Below, piece after piece: positions 23,501 to 38,500 of a stretch of 64,000 nucleotides of DNA. Numbering within the stretch: position 1 is the first letter of the stretch; the number at the start of each line of letters is the position of its first letter. Below the pieces are notes generated by a model. The model saw only the letters and a program-made list of their open reading frames with translations. It made no database searches and was not told the origin of the DNA. This DNA comes from Branchinecta lynchi (Eukaryota; Arthropoda; Branchiopoda; Anostraca; Branchinectidae), in NCBI GenBank assembly GCA_023053575.1, contig JAKZAP010000014.1:1240001-1304000 (forward strand), written 5' to 3'. Made by a program: the position numbers and the translations under genes.

Positions 23501-26500
23501 TTGTTACACCATCACCATACGTATAAAGATTTAATCCCTTGTGACATTCCCTTTTTATGTCTCTCGGGAGAACCATACAATGCAAACCGGGATTGGAAGC
23601 ACACTCCCTGAAGTCATGACCCATTGAGTTTCAACATCTGTAGTATTAACTTTGTCAGACGAGTGTAAACTAAGAGTAACGTAATTAAGGCTTTCGAGGA
23701 TTACTGAAATTACCGAAATGGTAGAATAGCATGGAATAATCAAAATAATACCAGTAGGTGAGTGTATATTTTGTGTTTTTTCTTCTTTTTTTCCGAAATG
23801 TATAATTGTATACATTTCAATTTAATGAGTTAGACTTCGATTCAGTAGTTAATCGAAAGACAAAAGTTCACCTCAACTTGGTCTATCTCGTTTGTCTTTT
23901 AGTTCACTAATTACAAATAATTCGATGTCAACGGTGTATTTTCCCATCGAAGAAAGTCTTTGGTTTTCGTACTGAGGCCTTGCCACATGGGTTCTAGTTT
24001 GTCTAGGACCCACATAGAAGTCCTAGTACGTTTCTGGTTAGTTTGTCAGAGTAGAAGCCTATTCCATCTGCGTAATATTTGTTCATTTCCACTTAGCCTA
24101 TTAAACCTGAAACACGGCCTTTTTTTTTTTTTTTTAAAGAATCTGCCTGTTTTCGTCTGATATTCTCATATGAGAGCAAATACCTGGAATGAAATTTATC
24201 TCTTCTTGTTCTGGATATTGACACTACTTAATTGAATTGACCCCGAAAAGATACAATTTACGTTACCATATATCTTACGTTACCTGTATACGGCCTTTGG
24301 GTTTTTCAATAAGATACATATACAGTTTGTCGTACTTTTAACTAAATTTGACGCATTTGTAAAATCTGCTTTGCATCAAATGGCAGTTTCTGTATATTTT
24401 GATATTCTTAGGAATTTTCTTGTCAACCCCCGAAAGCTTGTCTGAATCAATGAGCCGGCAACCGCTGTTTCAGCGCCCGCCCAGCCCAGTGTGAACAGGC
24501 TTATCACTGCTGCCACCATTCGATTTTTCTTCCTCAGTGGTTTACTGCGTTACACCTTCTCTGTAGAGGTAACGACTTTTTATGTCCCGGGTAAGATCCA
24601 CCTCCGCTCGTTTGCGTCGGGAGTCGACTCGTCTCAGCTTGGTTGTGTGACAGATATAGGGAGACAGCAGTTCTTACTCTTATTTGTTCTTGGTCATATC
24701 TACTTAGATGAAATTGATCAAAATTTCCTGCCTTGCTTTTTCCAAATTTCTGGTGTTGGCCAGATTTTGGGCAAACTACCTATCCAGTAAAAAACTGAAG
24801 CTCAGAAACGAAGCTTTACCCCAATACAAAACTTCTAATTAAATTCGGATAAGACTTTTACTTTTCACGAATTTTTCGGTGTTGGCCGGATTTCGACCGA
24901 ACTATTTCGCTCGAATGTTTTTCATCCGGCGAGAGAATTTTTGCATATCTGTAGGTTTGACCTTGTTAACCAGTGCAATAGTAATCTCTGTAAATTTGAT
25001 AATGTTTCAGTTTGCAAGGTTGCCTCCAGCGGTCTCTGTTTCGGAGTCGACAAGCTGCATATTGAGATACCGAAAGAGTTTTTACCGCGAAATCTGAAAT
25101 TGGCAAAACAAGTTCCGGAGCCCCTCGGGTATCAAACACATGTTCGACGCTTGGGGACCCCTCGGAGGCCGCTCTCACCTATCGCTGACGTTCGTAGACC
25201 GCCCCCCTCTTTACTTCCTAGTATTTTTGATCAGCTACCGCCTCCCCCTATGTCTGTTTTCATTTCCCGCCTTTGCCAGACCTGACAGCTCAAAGGCAAA
25301 TCCAAGCAAGCAACCGGTTTTTGTGATCCCAAAACGTAAGTGGAGGGATACCTATGACATCGAAAAGTTGTCCGTCTGTCCGTCCGTCTGTAAGCACGAT
25401 AACTCTCGAAGGAAATGAGATATTTTGATGAAACTTAGTGTGAGGATTCGTTGGGTCGTCGGACCAGTCAAGTTCGTAGATGGGCTTTGTAGCCCTACAT
25501 TTAGGGGTGGGGGAGGGGTTTCAAATTAAGGGGCAAACAAAATATTTTGAAACAGCTAATGTGATAGTCGATTATGGGGTAAGAAGACATGCTGAACACG
25601 ATGGGGAAAACCATTTTGTCATCGAACATGTAGTTCGCCCGGAATCCGGCCAAAACCGGAAAGTTTGTTAAAAGTAAAAGTTTTAAGTTGATTAGGTGTT
25701 CGATTTAGGGGTAGGAAGACATGCTGAAGACGATGGTGAAAACCATTTTCTCGACGGACAAGTAGTTCGCCCGGAATTTAGCCCAAACCGGAAAGTTTAT
25801 TAAAAGTAAAAGTTTTATTTTAAGTTGATTAGATGTTTGATTTAGGGGTAGGAAAGCACGCTGAAAACGGTGGTGAAAAACATTTTCTTGACGGACAAGT
25901 ACTTCGCCCGGAATCCGGCCCAAACCGGAAAGTTGGTTAAAATTAAAAGTTGAAGTTGAAGTTGATTTTATGTTCGATTTAGGGCAAGAAGACATGCTGA
26001 ACACTTATGTGAAAACAATTTTCTATCCGGACATGTAGTTCGCCCGGAATCCGGCCAAAACCGGAAAATTGGTAGAAGTTAAAGTTTTATTTCTAGTTGA
26101 TTAGAAAACCGATTTAGGGGTAAGAAGAGATGCTCAATCCGTGTGTGACAGTCATATTTTACCCGGACATATAGTTCGACCGGAATCCGGCTGGAGTCGG
26201 AAAATTTGTTATAAGTTGAATTTTTATTTGAAGTTGATTAGATGTTCATTATTGGGAAAAGAAGATACCCTGAGTTCATTTTTGAGCTTTCTTTTTTTCG
26301 CCGGACAATTAGTTCTGGAGTTTGGCCGAAATCGGGAAATTGGCGGTAGTGGCAGGAAGTTTTTCTCAGATGATTAGCTATTTGTTTTGAATTTTAATTG
26401 TAAAAATGTTGGAGGAGTCTGGCGATGACAAGACCCAGTTGTCTGGATCAGATATTGAATTTTTGGGATCCCATCGAAACCTTTGGTCTTGTTAAACTAC

Positions 26501-29500
26501 CATGCGATGTCTCCTGCAACCTTGGTTAGTAAATACATGCACAGTTTCCTCTACGCCTGAATCCCCTCGTCCTCCTCCACGTTCGGGTTTTTCATTTTGC
26601 TCTCAGAATAGATATTTTTTACTTGAATCAGACAATAATGTTCCTTCCGAAGAACCTTTTCCTGAGTTTGAGTTCCGAATTTCCTTGGACCATCATACGC
26701 CCTCTAATAAAAAAAAAACTAGCTAAACCCCCGACAACTCGAAAAGTTAAAGTTGTGGAAAAAGAAGTTATGGCATTTCCCACCAGTACTTTCTGTAATG
26801 CTGAAAGTTTAAAATCGGAATAAACGGAAGACCTCTTCTAGTCTTCTACACTCCAAGATAATAGCCGTTACTGATTTGCACCGTCAAAATAAGAATTCAG
26901 GTAAAGATTAAAGGTTATCGTGAATTCATTAAATTAAGAAAGGATGATCACCCACTTTGAAAAAAAGTCGGTGGAGTGATGCTGATGGTTGACGATAATG
27001 CGTCGCCGCGTGAGATCGAAATTCCACATGTTGAAGAAAATGATGAGATCTTATAGGTTCTAATGAAGCCCAAAAGACTCCCGCGAAGTGTCACAAATAT
27101 TGCAGTTTGTGTTTTTTATTATTCGCCAGGACAAAGATCGCTGGTGAAAAGACAATTTATTGAAAAACTTAACCTTAGTTTAGATTACGTAACAACTAAA
27201 TACCCCCGTGTAGGTTTAATCGTGACAGGTGACAAAAATGAACTAAAGTTGGATAATTTCCTTAAAGATAACAAACTAAAACAGGTTATACATTTTCCTA
27301 CGACGAAAGGAGGAACCTCTCTGGATGTTATTTGTACCAACATGTCTAAGTATTATAATGAGCCTCGTGATCTACCCCCGATTGGTGGAAGCTATCACCA
27401 CATTCGGTTGAAACTTTTACGTGTCGACCAATCACTGAAAACGGTTTGTTAAAGTTCGGGAAGTGGATTGAAGGGGAGCAGTGGACAGAAGCTCTTGCTG
27501 TCTCTAGTACAACCGAGAAGGCAAAAATAATTCAAGAAAAGCTTAGAACGGAATACGAAACCGCGTTTCCGGAAAGAACAGTTAAACGTTGCAGTACCGA
27601 AAGGCCGTATATCACAACAAACATAAAAGAGCTTATATACCGTAAAATGAGCCTTTTTCGTCAGGGAAAAAGAGAAGAGGGTCCGAAAGATGACAAGAGA
27701 AGCAGCTGCTGCCCATTATTCAAAAGCAGTAACTAATCTTGTTGCGACGAAACCAGGTCGTTGGTATAAGGAAGTGAAAAAGATTTGTGGTAAAGCTGAA
27801 TAACCCTTAAATTTTGACTCCGATTAAAAGTGATTTCCAAATTGCTAATGACCTAAACATCCAACTTGCAAAAAATGTACAATCCCTACCAAAATTAAAT
27901 ACTGTTGATCCGGTTCCTGATAATGACAATAATAAGGAATTGCCGAAAATTACTAAAAGTGAGGTAGGCTTCTAGTCAAATTAAAACGTAGTAGTGTGAC
28001 ACCAGTAGACATCCCTGTTGATTTAATCAAAGCGTTCCCAGATAAGCTTGTTAAACCCCTTACAAATATTTTTAATACTATTTCTTCAACTTCAGAGTAC
28101 CCAGCTGTTTGGAAAGTTGGTTATGTAACACCAATACCCCCAAAAGATGCAAACATTGATTTTGACGGAGTGAGCCCCATTTTCCTAACCCCAATCTTCA
28201 GTAAAGTGTATGAAAGTTTTGTTGCTGAACGGTTAAAAAAAAAATTTTGCTGCTTCTGGATCCGAAACAGTTTGGAAATCGACCTAAAACATCAACCAGT
28301 CATTATAATATATAAAAACATTGAACCCTCCAGATGGATCAATTTAATCGCGATTGATTTTAAAAAAGGTTTTGACCTTATAAACCATAATATTCTAAGT
28401 GATAAACTTTTGAATGAATTTCATGTTAACCCCAATATTGTAAAAATTATTGTAGGATTTTTGAGTGATGGTTACCAAATTCTTTACGTTTTGGGATCCC
28501 AAAAAAGAAAAAAAAACGGGAGTTGTCTCTAACACATACATACAAGACAACAGACACATCATCACATATCCCATGAGAAAAGCAAATTGATTATCAAGAC
28601 TCACGTATGAAACAAAAGAATATTCCTGAACAACTTAACAATCGTAGTGCCACCGCTTCGTGAATAGAAGTTCAGAAGCAGTGGTTGTGTTTGCCCTTAA
28701 TTGTAAAGAGTCTTGCATACAAATGAATTCCTAGACCTATTAAAGTGTGCTTATTAACTGCAAAGTGCAAAGATTTTGTGTTCCACTCGAAGAGATCAGT
28801 TTTAGACAGAGAGACTTCACATGTCTGAGTGACAGTTTGGGTAGTTAGAGTACGGAGGGGGAGGTCTTTTGACACACTTAGGGTTGAGAGATCTGGACGA
28901 CACTTGTCGGGAAGGATTTTCGTATGTTTTGAGAGTTATCCAACCTTGGCTGCCCAAGCCTTCCAGCATCTCCTGCTTTCCCGAAGATCTCAGAATATTT
29001 TGGAATGTCTCGTGTTGTTCCTTATCATTGTCCTAACCGCATTTCGCATGCACTGTGTATTAATCCTTTCTCAATCTGCTCGGTTTTGCGTAGATCTTAT
29101 CTCCCTCCCGCAAATATGTAGACTTAACCTCAAAGGTGTTACCATGAGGACTAGATATGGAGCGTGTTCCATCCTACTTACCGTAGTTACCACGCATGAC
29201 GTCACAAATTCTGTTTTTTTGCCGTCAAGGCTGGAACGATTTTTCTATTTTCCAGCAGGATCTCACGCCAGGGGCGAATCCGACAAATCACGTTACAGAG
29301 ATGCGTAGTTACTACGCTCCCGAGTATGGTAAGCAAATAGTAACTATTAGTTACTATTCCGACAAGGTTGGAACGGTCAGCGTAGTAACTTTTCGTGAGG
29401 ATGGAACGGAAATAGTAACTATTGTTAGAAGGGTGGAACACGCTCATGATGCCCTTCTAAAGTCTCTGCGAGTCCAGGACAAAAAGGTGTCCTGCCTTCC

Positions 29501-32500
29501 CTCTTTTTGCGGATATGTTGAACCTTGTACACACAAGAAAACAGAAATTAGGGGGGGGGGGGGTAGCCAAATTTGTTAAATGATGTCAAAGTTCTGATAG
29601 TGCAGTGGACGGATAGAATACAACGTCGTCACCGAAGTTCTGACATCTTTTTTCCCGCGGGAGACTTTAGTGCTGGTTTTACGGCTGCGTCACCAATTAA
29701 CACAAAATTTAGCCGAAGCCGTAAGAGCAGGGAATCCTGTTAAAAGAGAAATCTTATTAAGGATGTTCTAGTTTGGCTTGCCCAGAAAATGGTTATGTTC
29801 TTGAAAATTAGGTTCGCGTAACACACTAATTACAATGTAACTGTAAAAATTTTCCTTGCTCTCCTCCATGGAGAAACGAGATGTGGCTAATCAGCGCAAA
29901 CTTTATGTTTTTATAGCACTTGCCTTCCGGCCAAGTGCCATATATCGATCACTTTTCCGTCGGTCTGTCGTTCCGTCAGTCAGTCCGGTGTTCCGGTCTT
30001 CTCAGGCATATGAGGTACCCGACCAAACTAACTTGGGAAATAGTCACTTGCTCGATCCAACCATCGTGCGGGGAGGGAGGGGAGCCGGAATCCGGAATTT
30101 AGTGACATGCATAACTTTTGAACGGGTGATCGGATCTTAATGAAACTTGATATTTGGAAAGGCGTCATGTCTCAGATGTCCCATTTCAAGTCCGGACCGA
30201 ATCCGATGAATGTGTGGGGGGGGGGGGCCTGAAATCATGTGGTACGCTTAGAGTAGAGCGAGCGGGATGAAACTTGGTGGGAGGAACAAGCACAACCCTA
30301 GGTACATCATTGACAGAACCTGGCCGGATTCATGCAGTGTGGGGGAGTTGGATGTGGTTCTGGAATTCCAGTGATACTGAGTTAAGTTACTTCCAGAAGA
30401 GCCAGGACAATGAAACTTGGCAGGCAAGCCAGGGATCCGACCAGATTGGCCTAGAAATATTCAACTTCCCAATCCGACCACCGTGGGGGGAGTGGAGGGA
30501 GGGGGATCCGGAATCTTGAGGAATGTATGACATTGGAACGGGTGATCGGATCTAAACAAAACTTGGTATTTGGAAAGACGTCATGTCTCAGATGTCCCAT
30601 TTTTTTCAATTTTTTCAATTTCAATTTATTTTTAAAATTCCTTCACGGGCAAGCCGAACATTGGATTTTTCGTCATAAACATAATAACATCAATTTCAAG
30701 TCCGGACCGGATCCGATGAGTGTGGGGGGGGGGGTGCAGGGGGGGGAGTCGGAAATCTTTTGACACTCTTTGTAGCGATTGAGATGAAACTTGGTGAGAA
30801 GGACAAGCACAGGAACTAGATACGTCGGTGATAGAATTGGATCGAATTTGGGCATTGTGGGGGGAATTACGGGGGGGGGGGGGGCCAAATTCCGGCTATT
30901 GCCAGTTAAAGTATTTCCAGATGTGCTAGGACGATGAAACTTGGCTTGAACATTAGAGACTTGCCATGCTTGTCTTAGAAATAGTCAGTTAATGGAAATA
31001 GATGGCATCATTAATATGATATAGAACCGTTCCGACTACTTTCGTGTTGAAAGGAAGTGCCACAGCGGAAAGCAGTATTCGAGTGAAGGGTGAAGTAGCC
31101 AAATAAATGCAAAGTGGCGATTGTCGAGCACTATGATTGGTGCTCGTCCAATAGACATAATATTAGATCCCGATAGAGATAAGATTAATCCCAGTAGCAT
31201 ATACTGCATCCTTATTCGGAGAAATTTTTTACAGTGTGGTCAAGAGCTAGATGGTCGACCAAAGAACTTGAAACAGTGTGTATTATCTCATAGAAAAGTC
31301 ACCTACGGGCAACGAGCCTTTCTTCAAGGCTGTCGGCTACACTCCAGCTCTTAAAGGCCCCGCTTGTATCAATGTAGATCCTCTCGGATTAATGTCACTC
31401 TCGCTAATAACCAAGGATACGAGTAGCCAGAGGGATCAGCACGTCGTAGACCACTTAAAAACATTATTTTGCTTCGCTACTATTCTCCTGGGCTCTCAAC
31501 TCGAGTGTACAAACAAATTGCATATAATATTAGTAATACTTTATTATGGACCAAATTAAGAAACCTAACTTGTATATTGCATGAAGATTATGTAAAGTAA
31601 TAGTAGGCTATATTATGTACTTGTATGTTAGTGAATTTTTATTGACGTTTTCCTATGCTATTTTTCGCAATTTAGAATTTTTTGGAAGAATAATGTGAAT
31701 TTGAATACTCGACAATAGAGAGGGTTAAATCGTCGGTGTCTGGACCGCCCAGTTTCCAAAAGAGCCGGTAATAGATAGCCTGAGAGCGCAAATTGTTCTC
31801 AGAATTTGCACAAGCCTACCACATAAGAAAGTAGTATGTATGGATGTATATTCTTCGTAACCCATTACATCCAGACAGAGCAAGAACCAAGGCCGTATCC
31901 AGGGGGGGGGTAGGGAGTTGACCCACCCCCACCCCCGAAACCTACAAGAATAACCATTTGTAAAGGCTTTTCCCTCTGGTCCATGTGTTTTTGTATTTTT
32001 TGTCCGACCCGCAGGCGACCCCCCCCCCCCCCCCCCCCGAGATAAATTCCTGGATACGGGCCTGGCAAGAACGGAGTAAATGAAAGAAAAACAGATAGAA
32101 AAGACACATAGCGATCATCGTCAAAATACCTACAACGCTATAATTGAAAAAGCAATTAGGGCGAGTCAGCCATTGGTCATCGGCTGGGCGCAACCACGGG
32201 TAGCTTCCAAGTACCGAAAGTAGAGCGACAGGACTCGAGACTACGCGGTAGCCATGCATAATTGGCAGAATGGAAAACCAAATTAGTATAGACCCTGTCG
32301 GAAGAATAGTATAAGAAAAGGTAGTAGACGAGGGGTATCCAACCCAAGATTTCAGATTTCCAGAGAATTCTTTCCTTCAGAAGAATCTGTCTGGCTTAAA
32401 AGGGAACCAACAAATATGACAAACATACTAGGTTGATGGTTTACATTTTGGACAAATAAATATTGCTTCGGTATTTCTAGTTAAACATATTTTTCTTTTC

Positions 32501-35500
32501 AAACAAGATCCCTTCATTCTAACCTTACCTCGATTGCCTTAAAAATGACGAAAAAGATTAGAGTTAGCAAAGTCAGTATCCAGAAAATCCCTTCAAAGCA
32601 GCTTCAAAACAAAGAAAGAATTTGAATATTTTTGGACACATGACTTTTGAAACAAGATCAAAGGTGTCGATGGGATCCCAAAAATCTAATATTTGATTCA
32701 GACAATAGGGTCTTGTTTTCGCCAGATCCAGTCTTCGCCAGGCTAATCAACAGAGAAAGTTCAGATATACCTCTATAAGCTATATCTATTTTGGCGATAC
32801 TGACCGAGACTTCCTGCTTTACTTCTGCCAAGTTTCCGGTTTCGCCCGAATTCCGAGCAAATTATAGTCCAGCAAAAAAGAAAATTCAGAAACAAATCCA
32901 GCGGCGTTGATGTTCGAAAAAATACAACATCTAATCAACTTTGGATAAAAGTTTGACTTACAAAAAAAATCCGGTTACAACCGGATTCCGTACTAATTAT
33001 ATGCCCGGTTAAAAAATGATTGCCATATACAGCCTCTCTTCTTACCCCTTATTCTGTCGTCTAATCAAATTTTTGCTTTTAACAAATTTTCCGGTGTTGG
33101 CCGGATTCTGGGCGAACTAGTTGTCCGGCGAGAAAATGGTTTTCACCACCGTGTTCAACATGTCTTTTTACCCTAAATCGAACATTTAATCAACTTCAAA
33201 TGAAACTTTTTTCCCTGTATAGGTCTTATCGGAAAAATAGTATGGGAAAGGTAGTATAAGCCCTATCGGAAAAATTGCATGGAAAAAAAGTAGAATAGTA
33301 AAAATATAGATAGATAGATGTTTAATGAAGCCCTTGGGCCATGAACAAAAAACAAAGCAAAACAGGACGTCATTTTTACATTCATTATACGAGCGAGCTC
33401 TAACCAATATAAAAAAACAACTCCATTCGATCTCCAAATAACCTCACATACTTTCCATAAATGCACAAATCCTGCATATACTTCTAGGGTGTGTACTATT
33501 AAGTAGATCCTATAATGGGATTTCCTCTGAAGTTATAAGCCGAACGGGACACAGCTCTTTATTGGAAGGAGTATAACGTAACACTAAAAACAAAATGTAA
33601 AACGATGCCCCCCATAAGGAAACCCTGATTTTCCAGCTGTAACCCACAACTGTAATGGCTCTAAGGAAACATAAATTGCTGTGATGGAGAGAGATTAATG
33701 TGACAGGGCAATTTGAGTCCAGCGTGGGAGCCGTCTGTTTCAACCCTGCATCTTTTCCCCAGATACTTGTTAAAATCCTTTACTGACATACTACTTTACA
33801 TAACTATTCTTTTTTTCCAGCCCCTCAACCTCCTCAGCCTCAGCGCATCACCAAAGTGATCAAAAAGATCAGCGCACCCCAACGTATCGCCCCCAAGCCC
33901 CTAGTGTCCAAATATTACAAACTTCAGTCCTCGCCGATAGTGTCGCACAGTTCTGTGAAAACTGTGCGGCAGATAATAGTGCCTAAGCCCATTGGAAACG
34001 TGAAAGACCCGAACACAATGCGGATCATTAGGAATGCCGCTCAGATCATTCCGGCACTCACGAATGTTGTGACCACAATTGTACCTCAGGCTGTGACACA
34101 GACACTGACGACACTTCAGTCGCCAATGCAGTTTTTCGTCACGCCTTCCAGAGCGACGACAACGCCGACGACGAGTGCAACAGAGAGTTCCGGAAGTAGT
34201 CCAGGACCCTTCAGATTATCAGGTATGAGGGAACTTATAGGATCAACTGCTGGTGGTATGGTCCCAGGCATGTTTATTACTTCTCGGTGAAGCAAGTAAA
34301 GAGCAAGAAGGATTACACTCCGAAACCGCGACATACCTACGAACAAGCCCTTGCGAAACTGAGTGTATCACCGCGTAAAGTCCGTCGTGAACACCTGATT
34401 TTGGAGTTTGGCAAATCTATCCTAGCCAATACAAGCCACCGGTCCCTGCGTATTACTGGAAACAGCTCCTCCCAATAATCGAACTCGATTGCAAAATAAA
34501 CTTCTACCCCCAAAGTCCGCACTAATCGTTACGGGAACTTGTGCCCTTTTTGATTCGGTTTTCAATGCCGAGTCGTAGTATGTGTTTGTTATTTATAAGT
34601 CTGTTATTTATAGTTTGTAAAAAACTGAATTTATTTATGCTATGATAGTTTCTCTCTACCGATCTCTCTATCTCTCGCGTGATGCACAAACTTTTTTATA
34701 GCGAGGAGGTGGGGGTAAAACTGTGACCCAAAGCCTGCTATTATTTTTTTCCGGGTTCGTTTTCTGGCACTTGATGTTTACAAACACTTGGAGCGACTTA
34801 TACTGCTTTTCAGGGAAATATCCCTAAAGGTACGCAAAAGTAGTCCGGTTTTCGTAGTCGGATGCGAATATTCTGTATGACTAAGTCCAAAACACGCCAT
34901 GATGCTGGGGAAGAACGAGGAAACGTAGCACCAACGACTCAAATTCAACAACTCAATCCTGTGTTAACCAATCACGGCGATGTTTGGGAGCAGCTGTGAT
35001 ACCGCTTGCGGCTCTTCCCCTAGGTACAGGGCGATTTTGCATCGGCAAGAAGAGTTAGTCATCAAGAGTATTGCCTCCTTTAGTGCGAAATTTGGACGCA
35101 TCGCATGCAGGGCCGCAGTGACGCGAATTTCGCATGTGAGTCTTATCAGACTGTGTGTTCGCGTAGCTGGACTCGCAATGTTCAGAAATCCAGTGCGATG
35201 ATTTTACGGTCGAGTTTTTTTTTATTTTGTATTCCCGTTTAGCTTCTTTTTCATTTGTTCTTGCTTTAGATTGAACTAAAACAAGCGGCTACGTCTCCAC
35301 CTCCAACTCAGTGACGTTAACACAAAATTTACCTAACATTTTACCCTACTTTAACGTCATTTACACTTTTGTCTTAAACCTACTATCTTTTTATACTTTA
35401 TAAGCTCTAAATTTAACTTCTCATTTTCTATTAAACATTCTCGTTCGGTCGAGTTTCTGGTCGAAGACGATTCGTAAACCGACACTCTCGACCCGGGCAT

Positions 35501-38500
35501 GAAAATAACTTGGACATTTTTGGTTCAGTTTGGTTTACTGGTAAGTCAGAGTTCGACGTCAAGTCCTGTAATGAGAGGCACGCTCTATGCTTGAGGCACT
35601 CACTTGTTCTCGCTTGATCACAAAAAATCAACGAAGAAACCAACGAAAATGGGGTTTGTAAAGGCCAACGAATATACTGAAATAAAAGGCAAATATTTCA
35701 CTCGCTAGTACCGAGCGAGAACAGTCGCAATTGTTATTCGCAGCTATTGGTGAGTGGCTCGCTGTCTTTATTTTAGACTTTCAATTCTTCCAATCTTGTT
35801 TTTTTTTGTTCTGGTTTGGTTTTCTTGGTTGTTGATCTTCATCCTCGTTTTCGCATTTTTCCTCGAAATTTTCTGTGTGCGCTGAAGAAGGGAGTCTGTT
35901 GTCCTCCCGGAATCTTCGCCTTTTATTTCGGTATATTCCTTGGCCTTTACAAACACCATTTTCGTTGGTTTCTTCGTTGATTTTTTGTGATGTCAGGCCA
36001 ATCTGGTTTACGAAATTATGTTCTCGCTTGAGGTGCTAAGCTAGGGTTGGGGGAGGAGTCTTTATTAAGCTGGGTCTCAAGATAGAGGAGCTAAAATGGG
36101 TGATTTTAGTGGGGGCAGACCTAATGCCACTTGGATAATAGCAAAGTGTCTAGGTAGAATAATGGTAAGGGTACGCGCACACACAGCCCGATAAAATTTG
36201 CATCCGAAAATATGGTTTTGGCTAAACTTTAGCCGATTATCTATTGGTAGCGACGTCACACGAAAAGTCTATATTTTCCATTTACCAACGGATCTGATTG
36301 TCCCTTAGAACGGTTTATAAGTGTAAGCGCGTCCGGCGCCTCGCTGGCCGCTCAGCTGTGTATATATATATATAGATACAAATATATATTCTGCAACATT
36401 AATTTAGTCGAATTTCCCTATTTCTTTCATGACGTCACGAAAACGTGCCGGGCCGTAGATAATCGGTTAAAGTTTAGTCAAAGCCGAAAATATGCATTCG
36501 AAATTCGCGTCACGATGGGGAAACATGCGTGCGGTGCGTCAAAGTTTTGGAGCGAAGGAGGAAATTCGCATCGGGACTTCAGAACCGGATTGTCGTCCAG
36601 ATTGGACCCGGTGTGTGGAAAGACAGTAGAAACCATCAATGAGTTTATGAGTTTGTGTGAAAAGTTAAAGGAATTGAGGCGTAGAGATTTTGGAATGGAG
36701 GTTGGCTTGACCGAATAACTGGTAGCGATAGAGGGAGAATAATCTTTTCTGTGGCTCTGGAAATGTCTACAGGACCGGGCAGGGTGCACTTCCTTCTTTC
36801 CTCGAGATTTTCCCCTCTGATCATTTTATATTTATGTTCCGACGAATCTGAGTATCGATGTAGTAGGCTACTGTAGTACTTACTTCACTTGCATACTACG
36901 AGTGAAACGGGAGTCTACGAATGAAAATAAACGAATGTACTGGTGACAATTTTTTCTGTTTAGATGAGGAGAAGAGGCTTCTTGCCAAAGAAGGTATCTA
37001 CATCTCAGACAAGCGACCTCTATCGAAAGCTGAAGAGAGAGAACTAAAAAGGATACGAAGGAAAATCAGGAATAAAGTCTCTGCGCAGGTGAGATCGTTA
37101 AAACCAATTTTTCCGGTAACAGGCCTGTCTTACCTATAATACTAACGCAACCTACTTCCGTAATCAATCGATATATTTATAATACCGGAGACCCCAATTT
37201 CGTACGGTACATTTTAACCCCTCTAACAAAACCACGCTGATTTTCTCACTTGCCGTGTTTTGCTATCTTCCATTTGTATCACGCTGTTGACGGTTGTCTG
37301 CGAGAAGTTTTTCCGTCAGAAAAAAGGTTATATAAATTGTTTCCGGTTATGTAAATTGTTTCCCTGTTTCCGCGACGAGTCAACGGGTCTGGGAAAAGGC
37401 TTAAAACAGCCAACACCGTGGGTTATTGGTTGAAGGCACAGCGCAGCCTTCAAGTATTCAAATATTTTAAAAAGTTAAAAAGTTGAAGAGTAAATAGTGC
37501 GAGGAGTCCTTTAAATAAATACCACTTTTAATATGACGAAAGGTTTTGTGGGATTCCAAGCCGGGGTTTGCTTTGACTTTCTTGATGTAGCCAATAACGG
37601 TTTCAGTAGAAAAAGAACAAGACCAGAGGTGTCGATGGGATCCCAAAAATCTAATATTTGATTCAGACGATAGGGTCTTGTCTTCGCCTGATCCAGTCTT
37701 GCCAGGCTAATCATCAGAGAAAACCAAGTTCAGATATACCTCTATAAGCGATATCTACTTTGACGATTACTTTACTTCTGCCAAGTTTCCGGTTTCGACC
37801 GAATTCTGAGAAAAACTACTAGTCCAGCAAAAACAGAAAATTCAGAAACAAATCACTGTAAAGAACATCTAATCAACTTTGAATAAGTTTGACTTAAAAA
37901 AAAAAATCGGTTACAACCGGATTCCGGACTAATTATAACTAATTATATGTCCGGGTAAAAAATTGTCATAAACAGACTCGGCCTCTCTTCTTACCTCTTA
38001 ATCTGTCATCTAATCAAACTTTTGTTTTTATCAAACTAGTTGTACGACGAGAAAATGGTTTTCACCATCGTGCTCAGCATGTCTTTCCACCCCTATATCG
38101 AACATTTAATCAACTTCAAATGAAACTTTTACTTTTAACCAATTTTCCGGTTTTTGCCGGATTCCGGACGAACTACTTGTTCGGCAAGAAAATGGTTTTC
38201 ACCATCGTGTTCAGGATGTCTTCTTACCCCAAAATCGACCATTTAATCAACTTCAAATAAAACTTTTACTTTTAAACAACTTTCCGTTTTTTGCCGGATT
38301 TCGGACGAACTACTTGTCCGGCGAGAAAATGGTTTTCACTATCGTGCTCAGCATGTCTTCTTCCACCATAATCGACTATCACATTAGCTGTTTAAAATAT
38401 TTTGTTTGTCCTTTAATTTGAACCCCCTCTCCCACCCCTGAATGTAGGGCTTCAGAGCCCATCTACGAACTTGACCTTACCCTTGACACAATGAATCCTC

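Noticed and set aside
34287..34478. 63-codon frame just after exon 3 as an exon extension
   Set aside because: Exon 3 has a strong GTATGA donor in the right phase to join exon 4 and complete the CREB3 domain. The extension would be in another frame.
36478..36789. 103-codon minus-strand frame before exon 4
   Set aside because: It overlaps the end of a foldback and a + frame, has no recognisable motif, and no splice partners were found.
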